Assembly (NCBI GenBank): GCA_021784835.1
Contig: JAJYHI010000020.1
Location: forward strand, 1 to 20,378
DNA from: a bacterium
GTDB lineage: Bacteria; SZUA-79; Acidulodesulfobacterales; Acidulodesulfobacteraceae
Direction: 5' to 3'
Length of the DNA: 20,378 nt
Made by a program: the position numbers and the translations under genes
In this document: positions 16,626 to 20,378 of the stretch, piece by piece
Position numbering within the stretch: the stretch's first letter is position 1
Layout: the number at the start of each line of letters is the position of its first letter
The notes under the pieces: model-generated
Told to the model about the DNA's origin: nothing
The model's input: the letters and a program-made list of their open reading frames with translations, nothing else
Databases searched by the model: none

Positions 16626-17804
16626 TTAAACGGGGCATTCTTTAGATTCGTCGGGTAAACCCGTTTCTGTCGACAGACACGGAGCTTTAAATAGATAGCC
16701 GTGCCACATACCGTGAAGCGTTCTCGACGTAACTAACGTCCAGAATCCAGCAAGCATTATGACGAATATAGCCCCAGTAATCCTGAAAAATTCAATACCG
16801 GTAATCCTATAGAATATAATCGTAGCTGCAGTGTAAACACCCAGCGGGAAGGTAAATCCCCACCAGCCCATATTAAAAGGCATTCCTTCTTTTACGTATC
16901 TTATAGTTAATAATAATGCAATAATAAGCCACCAGAAACCGAATCCCCATATAACCAGCCCGCCTATAGGACCGAATGCTGCAGCCGTTTTAGCGTAAAT
17001 AAAAAGTTTAGTGCCGATAAATGCACGCGGTGCATCGCTTCCCAGGAGAAGAAGTCCTAAACTTCCCGTGCCTATCGGACCCAGCGTCAACCAGGTAGAA
17101 ACCGCCATATCTTTATGCGGCAATTTGTGCCAGGCAAGACGCAAAAACAGTATAACGAGAACGCCGAAAGCTAAAGGAACCGAGAATGCCCATAAAGCAT
17201 AGCCGGTAACTACTACTACTCTTGCCGCCGCCGCCGCTAAATGCGGAGCAAGAAAACCTCCCGAAGAAGCCGCAACTTCGGCGGGTACTATAGGCAATAG
17301 CCATACGGCAGTCATGTCTTCAATGCTGTGGGTATGGTTAGTGAACATATAGAAAGGCACAAGAATACCTACAATAACGCTTATTATTACGTCTATCCAC
17401 CATAAATAGAAAGCAAGATTGACCATTTTCGGGCCTGCGAAATTTAAAAAACCGTTTATAATAGTTACCAATCCCATAGGAATAGCTCCAAGAAACATGG
17501 ATTGAATCGGGTGGCCGAACAACTTTACCGCCGATTTAAAATAAAAAACAAATCTGCCTATAAATAAAACGCTAAAGATTACAAAAAGAAAAATATTTAT
17601 AACCCATAAAGTTTTAGCTACCATTAAGAGACCCGGCACATAAAACGGGAAAGCTCCCAGCATAAGAGACAAAATTCCAGTACCCATATTCATAGTAAAC
17701 CAGTTTGGGGTGAATTGTCTTATAAGGTCGCTCGGTTTGTTCATTTGTTTCAACGGGCGCAAATTGTTGACAAACGAGCCGTTTTTTTTTATATCTTTTT
17801 TCAT
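16626..17804 (-). CDS. TDT/SLAC1-family transporter (TehA / C4-dicarboxylate-malate type)
   Basis: Inner-membrane transporter or anion channel of the tellurite-resistance/dicarboxylate transporter family, 392 residues with about ten hydrophobic segments. The opening DLIRQFTPNWFTMNMGTGIL (about 26-45) and WLLPIVPAEVAASSGG (about 168-183) are family hallmarks, the latter in the pore-lining part of the fold. Glycine-rich helices such as LGPIGTGSLGLLLLG follow. Malate/C4-dicarboxylate export, sulfite export or anion flux are all known for members; the substrate here is not determinable. No SD precedes the ATG and the upstream DNA is extremely AT-rich with two dyads. It is the last chromosomal gene before the tRNA-Arg att site. 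Confidence 0.88.
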   Translation of the reverse strand: MKKDIKKNGSFVNNLRPLKQMNKPSDLIRQFTPNWFTMNMGTGILSLMLGAFPFYVPGLLMVAKTLWVINIFLFVIFSVLFIGRFVFYFKSAVKLFGHPIQSMFLGAIPMGLVTIINGFLNFAGPKMVNLAFYLWWIDVIISVIVGILVPFYMFTNHTHSIEDMTAVWLLPIVPAEVAASSGGFLAPHLAAAAARVVVVTGYALWAFSVPLAFGVLVILFLRLAWHKLPHKDMAVSTWLTLGPIGTGSLGLLLLGSDAPRAFIGTKLFIYAKTAAAFGPIGGLVIWGFGFWWLIIALLLTIRYVKEGMPFNMGWWGFTFPLGVYTAATIIFYRITGIEFFRITGAIFVIMLAGFWTLVTSRTLHGMWHGYLFKAPCLSTETGLPDESKECPV

Positions 17805-18103
17805 AGATTTTAAATAAATTATATTTATATTGTTTAATTATTAGATATAAAAATATAACGATATTATATTTTTATATAAACTAACATTGAAGCGCTATTA
17901 AAGATATCATTTTTTTTAAATTATGTCAAGAAAATTTTAAAATATAAATATGTTATATTTTTAAAATAATTTCTTATTTTAAGAGTTTTAAAATGTTTAC
18001 AAAGGAAGAATTTTTAAATATAAGCTATGTATATATTTCCCGAAACTTTACATTTCTTTGACGCGAGAAGGTTTTAAAAACGATATTAAAACCCTTGATT
18101 TAA
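17805..18103. other. Gene-free AT-rich spacer with three dyads
   Basis: About 300 bp between the transporter start and the tRNA fragment. It holds a perfect 13-bp inverted repeat ATATAAAAATATA (17845-17857) / TATATTTTTATAT (17865-17877), a near-palindrome around 17935-17967 (TTTTAAAATATAA against TTATATTTTTAAAA), and AAGGTTTTAA / TTAAAACCCTT at 18069-18095, which may be the old 3' end hairpin of the tRNA transcript. A 22-codon frame at 17993 has no ribosome site and is not called. Confidence 0.6.
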
Positions 18104-18154
18104 TGGTGCGTCCAGCAGGATTCGAACCTGCGACCCACAGCTTAGAAGGCTGTT
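18104..18154 (-). other. 3' fragment of a tRNA-Arg(TCT) gene, attachment site of an integrated element
   Basis: On the minus strand this reads anticodon stem ACAGC, loop CTTCTAA (anticodon TCT), stem GCTGT, variable loop GGGTC, T-arm GCAGG-TTCGAAT-CCTGC, acceptor strand TGGACGC, A and CCA. The D-arm and 5' acceptor strand are absent: sequence beyond 18154 does not continue as a tRNA. A 3' tRNA piece including the anticodon loop is the standard duplicated att core left by tyrosine-recombinase integration. By orientation, the intact copy should lie past the right edge. Confidence 0.85.
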
Positions 18155-18163
18155 ACCTTGATT

Positions 18164-18191
18164 GATAAGTTAATGAAATTACTAACTTATC
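18164..18191. repeat. Inverted repeat beside the att core
   Basis: GATAAGTTA (18164-18172) and TAACTTATC (18183-18191) are a perfect 9-bp inverted repeat separated by 10 bp, beginning 9 bp inside the element from the tRNA fragment. There is no T-tract, so it is not a good terminator. It may be a recombinase or excisionase arm site. Confidence 0.4.
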
Positions 18192-18231
18192 GGCTATATA
18201 TATTTTTTATGTGCGCTAAAATGTGATTATT

Positions 18232-18462
18232 TTATAGCAGACTTTGAAATTCATTTGATTCTAATCCCATGTCTTTAATTATTCCTGAGAGCGTTTTCGG
18301 TTTTATAATTTTTCCAGAATGAATTGGAACGACTATCCGCCTTTTATCCGAATCGCGGTAATAAATGGCGTGGCTTCCTGATTTCCTGTCGAACTGAAAG
18401 CCTAATTTAACAGCCACCTTTATTATGTCCTTAGAAGTAATGCGAGGCAATTTAGGGCTCAA
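18232..18462 (-). CDS. hicA: HicA-family toxin (mRNA interferase)
   Basis: A 76-residue double-stranded-RNA-binding-fold toxin that cleaves mRNA when free of HicB. The family pattern is complete: an N-terminal helix with SKDIIKVAVKLGF, the catalytic His H31 in RKSGSHAIY, the basic strand RRIVVPIHSGKIIKPKTL, and the final helix SGIIKDMGL. It starts inside the last codons of hicB with a 4-bp ATGA overlap, so the pair is translationally coupled in hicB-hicA order, antitoxin first. The gene ends 77 bp from the tRNA att fragment and probably helps stabilise the element, which is inference. Confidence 0.93.
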   Translation of the reverse strand: MSPKLPRITSKDIIKVAVKLGFQFDRKSGSHAIYYRDSDKRRIVVPIHSGKIIKPKTLSGIIKDMGLESNEFQSLL

Positions 18463-18683
18463 ACCGCTACCCTCATAGATTTAATAGCAATGTCTTCAAT
18501 TGGGATTTCTTCTTTATGCATCTTTAAACTTTCAATATAAAGCTTAATTGCATCTTTTATATTTTCTGATGCTTCATCGTAGTTGTCCCCGTATGTATGA
18601 CATCCCGGAAGCGCCGGACAAAACGCATGAAATCCGCCGTCTTCTTCTCTTTCCAAAATAACCGTATAATTATATTCTTTCAT
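18459..18683 (-). CDS. hicB: HicB-family antitoxin, short form
   Basis: A 74-residue HicB with the partial RNase H fold that binds and blocks HicA. It shows YTVILEREEDGGFHAFCPALPGC (6-28), then TYGDNYDEASENIKDAIKLYIESL. The protein ends soon after this domain, with no C-terminal ribbon-helix-helix or HTH segment, so by itself it may be unable to act as a DNA-binding autorepressor. No SD precedes the ATG. A strong promoter lies at 18757-18785 on the minus strand, giving a leader of about 65 nt. It overlaps hicA by 4 bp. Confidence 0.92.
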   Translation of the reverse strand: MKEYNYTVILEREEDGGFHAFCPALPGCHTYGDNYDEASENIKDAIKLYIESLKMHKEEIPIEDIAIKSMRVAV

Positions 18684-18756
18684 GTTGTGTTTTTAAATCC
18701 TATAAATTTCTAATTTTTAAGAACAGCAATTATTCTTCATTTTTTATAATAAATTA

Positions 18757-18785
18757 ATTTTATCCCTTGTAAAATATTATGTCAA
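18757..18785 (-). promoter_or_regulatory. Strong sigma70-type promoter of hicBA
   Basis: On the minus strand, a perfect TTGACA (18780-18785), a 17-bp spacer and TAAAAT (18757-18762) lie 75-100 bp upstream of the hicB ATG. It is the best promoter match in the window. Confidence 0.7.
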
Positions 18786-18786
18786 T

Positions 18787-18812
18787 AAAACTTTTATGTA
18801 AAACTTTTATGT
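18787..18812. repeat. 13-bp perfect tandem duplication next to the hicBA -35 box
   Basis: AAAACTTTTATGT occurs twice head to tail (18787-18799 and 18800-18812). It abuts the -35 box of the hicBA promoter, 1 bp away, and lies downstream of the repressor gene stop. It could be an operator, an UP-like element or a simple slippage duplication. Confidence 0.6.
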
Positions 18813-18836
18813 AATTAACATTAGGGCTTTTAAAAT

Positions 18837-19757
18837 CTATTCATTAATCCACTTGGTCATTAATAACGCTTCTATATCCATATCGTTTATCGGGTTTCCC
18901 TTGACAATCATAATAACAACCCCGATAATCTTAAAATCGGAGTTATCGTCTATGGAAAATGTCCGGGTATCGATCTCGAGGTATGTTTCATCGGTAACCG
19001 CCCTGTTGTTGATATCCCATTCAGGTTCAATATAAAAGCCGTTATCAAAAGGATTGTCCGCAATAAAAAACACGATATCTTTTGGATAATTCTTATCCGT
19101 TTTATTATTGCCCTTACCTTTAGCATTAAACCTGGTATAATAGCGAATTTTTTTCATTCTTCTTACAAAACTTTCCTTGCCGTTAGATATAACGACGATA
19201 CTGGAATCCGCAAAATACATACTTGCCAGCAAATCATCCGGCATTAAGGTTTGCTTAAGGTATTTAATAATCAGAAAATCTCCCTCTTTAATAGTGGGTT
19301 CCATCGAGGGGTCATGCATTTTATAAGCATATATTCCATTAATTTTGCTTATTACTACGGCCATTTTGCCAGGAACGAACACAAACTGTCCTTCGGTATT
19401 TTTTTTTAATTTCAATAAGTCTTCTTTATCGGAAATCAATTTATCTGATAGAGGTATAGGGTTAAACCGATTTTCGATTAAGTTAGAAGATTTTTCCTCA
19501 AATTCTTCATTTTGTTTTTCGACTATTTTCTTTAATTCTTTGACGTAATCGGGAAAATCTAAGGCATTAGAAATTTTTTCTATAATTTTGGATGTAGGCT
19601 TTTTTCGGAAAGTTTCAAGTTCCGTAACCGATACTCTCGAAAGTCCGGCTTTTTTAGCTAATTCGGCCTGCGTAAGGTTTTGTTCGATTCTTAAATTTTT
19701 TAATTTTTCGATTAGCTTGACTTCAAAAATGTTTAATCTGGGCTTTTTCTTATGCAA
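18837..19757 (-). CDS. XRE-family HTH with S24/LexA-like domain, prophage-type repressor
   Basis: A 306-residue transcription regulator built like phage CI repressors. The XRE helix-turn-helix at about 15-70 includes LRIEQNLTQAELAKKAGLSR; an acidic linker at 75-95 is followed by an S24 signal-peptidase-like domain with the nucleophile S151 in HDPSMEPTIKEGDFLI. The Lys general base expected in a V-K-R motif appears as VRR (R199), and no Ala-Gly or Cys-Gly cleavage dipeptide is evident before the serine, so self-cleavage is doubtful. The start is TTG at 19757 behind a GGGGG SD (about 19764-19768). An extended -10 TGGTATAAT (19782-19790) drives it. It is divergent from the excisionase-family gene, whose promoter it probably represses. 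Confidence 0.85.
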   Translation of the reverse strand: MHKKKPRLNIFEVKLIEKLKNLRIEQNLTQAELAKKAGLSRVSVTELETFRKKPTSKIIEKISNALDFPDYVKELKKIVEKQNEEFEEKSSNLIENRFNPIPLSDKLISDKEDLLKLKKNTEGQFVFVPGKMAVVISKINGIYAYKMHDPSMEPTIKEGDFLIIKYLKQTLMPDDLLASMYFADSSIVVISNGKESFVRRMKKIRYYTRFNAKGKGNNKTDKNYPKDIVFFIADNPFDNGFYIEPEWDINNRAVTDETYLEIDTRTFSIDDNSDFKIIGVVIMIVKGNPINDMDIEALLMTKWINE

Positions 19758-19781
19758 TTTATACCCCCGTTAAATTTTTAT

Positions 19782-19790
19782 ATTATACCA
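19782..19790 (-). promoter_or_regulatory. Extended -10 promoter of the repressor gene
   Basis: On the minus strand TGGTATAAT fits the extended -10 pattern TGnTATAAT; there is no good -35. It lies 25 bp before the TTG start and 13 bp before the G-rich SD. Confidence 0.55.
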
Positions 19791-19838
19791 TTTCAAAAAA
19801 ATCATAGCCTTTGAATATTTCAATATATCCTACATAAA

Positions 19839-19852
19839 TTTACAATGATAAA
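19839..19852. promoter_or_regulatory. Possible operator, imperfect copy
   Basis: TTTACAATGATAAA shares its left half with the perfect palindrome TTTACAAAGTAAA at 19907-19919. It lies just upstream of the -35 box of the rightward promoter, in the repressor intergenic region. Confidence 0.3.
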
Positions 19853-19860
19853 AAAATAAT

Positions 19861-19888
19861 TTGACTTTATGAAAATAAGTTATATAAT
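19861..19888 (+). promoter_or_regulatory. Promoter of the excisionase-family gene
   Basis: TTGACT (19861-19866), a 16-bp spacer and TATAAT (19883-19888). The -10 runs into the 10-bp palindrome TATAATTATA (19888-19897). The leader to the ATG is about 27 nt. Confidence 0.65.
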
Positions 19889-19906
19889 ATAATTATACAA
19901 CATTTA

Positions 19907-19919
19907 TTTACAAAGTAAA
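19907..19919. promoter_or_regulatory. Palindrome covering the translation start region, candidate operator
   Basis: TTTAC-AAA-GTAAA is a perfect 5-bp dyad 2 bp before the ATG at 19922, where an SD would be expected. None is present. A related half site lies at 19839. Confidence 0.4.
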
Positions 19920-19921
19920 AT

Positions 19922-20185
19922 ATGGAAATAAAAAACATAAAATCTGAAACTCAAAACGTATTATTGGATGTTAATCAAGCGGCGCAATATCTTAACGTGA
20001 ATAAGATGACTATAAGGCGGCTTGTAAACGATAGAGAAATAACATTTTATCGGGTCAAGTCTAAAATTTTAATAAAGACGTCGGATATAGAGCAATATCT
20101 TGAGAACAATAAAGTTGAAGGATTTTATGGGGCGATAAAGAAAGTAAATATTAAAAATAATAGAGAAACGATTAATAATATATAA
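19922..20185 (+). CDS. Excisionase-family helix-turn-helix protein
   Basis: An 87-residue DNA-binding protein with a MerR-like winged helix of the excisionase (HTH_17) type: LLDVNQAAQYLNVNKMTIRR (14-33), then LVNDREITFYRVKSKILIKTSDIEQYLEN (34-62), which covers the wing and the following helix. The short polar C-terminus is not recognisable. Such proteins act as Xis-type recombination directionality factors or as transcription activators. The place next to a divergent repressor-like gene and near a tRNA att site favours an Xis or early regulator role, which is inference. It has a good promoter but no SD. Confidence 0.82.
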   Translation: MEIKNIKSETQNVLLDVNQAAQYLNVNKMTIRRLVNDREITFYRVKSKILIKTSDIEQYLENNKVEGFYGAIKKVNIKNNRETINNI

Positions 20186-20378
20186 AAGTTTACTGCAGAT
20201 AATCCCGCTTGCGTTTGACAAACGTAAGATTTTATCGAATGGTAATTGTCTATGGCTGCAGGTAGATTAAAAAGATTACCCGGATGTTCGTTAAGTTCAT
20301 AAAAACAGACCTCTTATGTAGAAATTCGGCGCTTTATACAACTTGAAATACAAAAACAGCGTGCAGAAACATCTAAAG
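20186..20378. other. Window end, no confident gene
   Basis: Apart from the palindrome at 20208-20228, no gene can be called. A frame from ATG 20252 stops after 16 codons (TAA at 20300-20302) and then stays open to the edge (SYVEIRRFIQLEIQ...), so the start of a gene or a broken one may lie here. Confidence 0.4.
20208..20232 (+). terminator. Weak hairpin after the excisionase-family gene
   Basis: CTTGCGTTTG (20208-20217) and CAAACGTAAG (20219-20228) form a 10-bp palindrome with one G-T pair and a 1-nt centre, followed by ATTTTAT. It could be a modest terminator or a dyad binding site. Confidence 0.35.

Larger units (their letters stand above)
18104..20378. mobile_element. Left part of an integrative element inserted at tRNA-Arg
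   Basis: From the tRNA fragment to the end of the window the content changes from conserved housekeeping genes to small accessory genes: hicBA, an XRE/S24 repressor-like gene and an excisionase-family gene in divergent arrangement. This is typical of a prophage remnant or genomic island. Integrase and structural genes are not in view, so the class of element is open. Confidence 0.7.

Noticed and set aside
17845..17877. Terminator at the perfect 13-bp AT dyad
   Set aside because: The stem is entirely A/T and lies upstream of the transporter start, not after a gene; listed only as a dyad in the spacer.
17993..18061. 22-codon frame MFTKEEFLNISY in the spacer before the tRNA fragment
   Set aside because: No SD, no homologue recognised, and expected by chance in such DNA.
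18104..18260. Complete tRNA gene, or one with an intron
   Set aside because: No D-arm or 5' acceptor strand (GCGTCCA expected) occurs after 18154 on the minus strand; only the 3' part is present.

Overview
The window is AT-rich chromosomal DNA from a Gram-negative bacterium. An Omp85-type outer-membrane barrel with a signal peptide, TldD, GreA and the carA/carB pair all point that way. The style (AT-rich codons, frequent TTG starts, genes without a Shine-Dalgarno (SD) sequence) recalls deltaproteobacterial or related uncultured lineages. That placement is a guess from impression only, not a phylogenetic result.

Bases 1-6310, plus strand: pyrimidine/arginine and housekeeping genes. The 3' part of carA overlaps a PflX-like radical SAM gene, followed by carB, greA (TTG start) and a small NifU-type Fe-S scaffold gene. 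A remarkable 29-bp perfect inverted repeat closes the block and probably terminates transcription from both sides. Bases 6325-7494, minus strand: alanine racemase (alr), which seems to be transcribed as a leaderless mRNA. Bases 7536-7792: a roughly 240-bp MITE-like element with 20-bp terminal inverted repeats, internal hairpins and candidate 7-bp target duplications, lying between the divergent alr and tldD genes.

Bases 7885-17804: tldD; a monofunctional penicillin-binding-type transpeptidase; a small protein that looks like a degenerate GGDEF fold; a YifB/ComM-type AAA+ protein; an RmlC-like cupin; a large secreted protein joining a possible dead M1-peptidase-like half to an Omp85-type barrel; a nitroreductase; and a TDT/SLAC1-family transporter. 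In front of the ComM gene is a run of five to six pentamers spaced exactly 11 bp apart, ending 10 bp before a TATAAT. This is the classic layout of a PhoB/OmpR-family activator site.

Bases 18104-20378: the left end of an integrated mobile element. It starts at a 51-nt 3' fragment of a tRNA-Arg(TCT) gene (anticodon arm to CCA), which reads as an att site. Inside are a hicB-hicA toxin-antitoxin pair with a strong sigma70-type promoter, a divergent pair formed by an XRE/S24 repressor-like gene and an excisionase-family HTH gene, and the start of further element DNA. The orientation of the tRNA fragment predicts that the intact tRNA-Arg and probably the integrase lie beyond the right edge. The repressor keeps the S24 serine but has Arg where the general-base Lys is expected, and shows no clear cleavage site.

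I do not see a clearly new multi-gene system. The most original signals are the 11-bp phased operator before comM, the MITE-like element, the M1-like/Omp85 fusion, the GGDEF-like small protein and the possibly non-cleavable repressor on the tRNA-Arg element.
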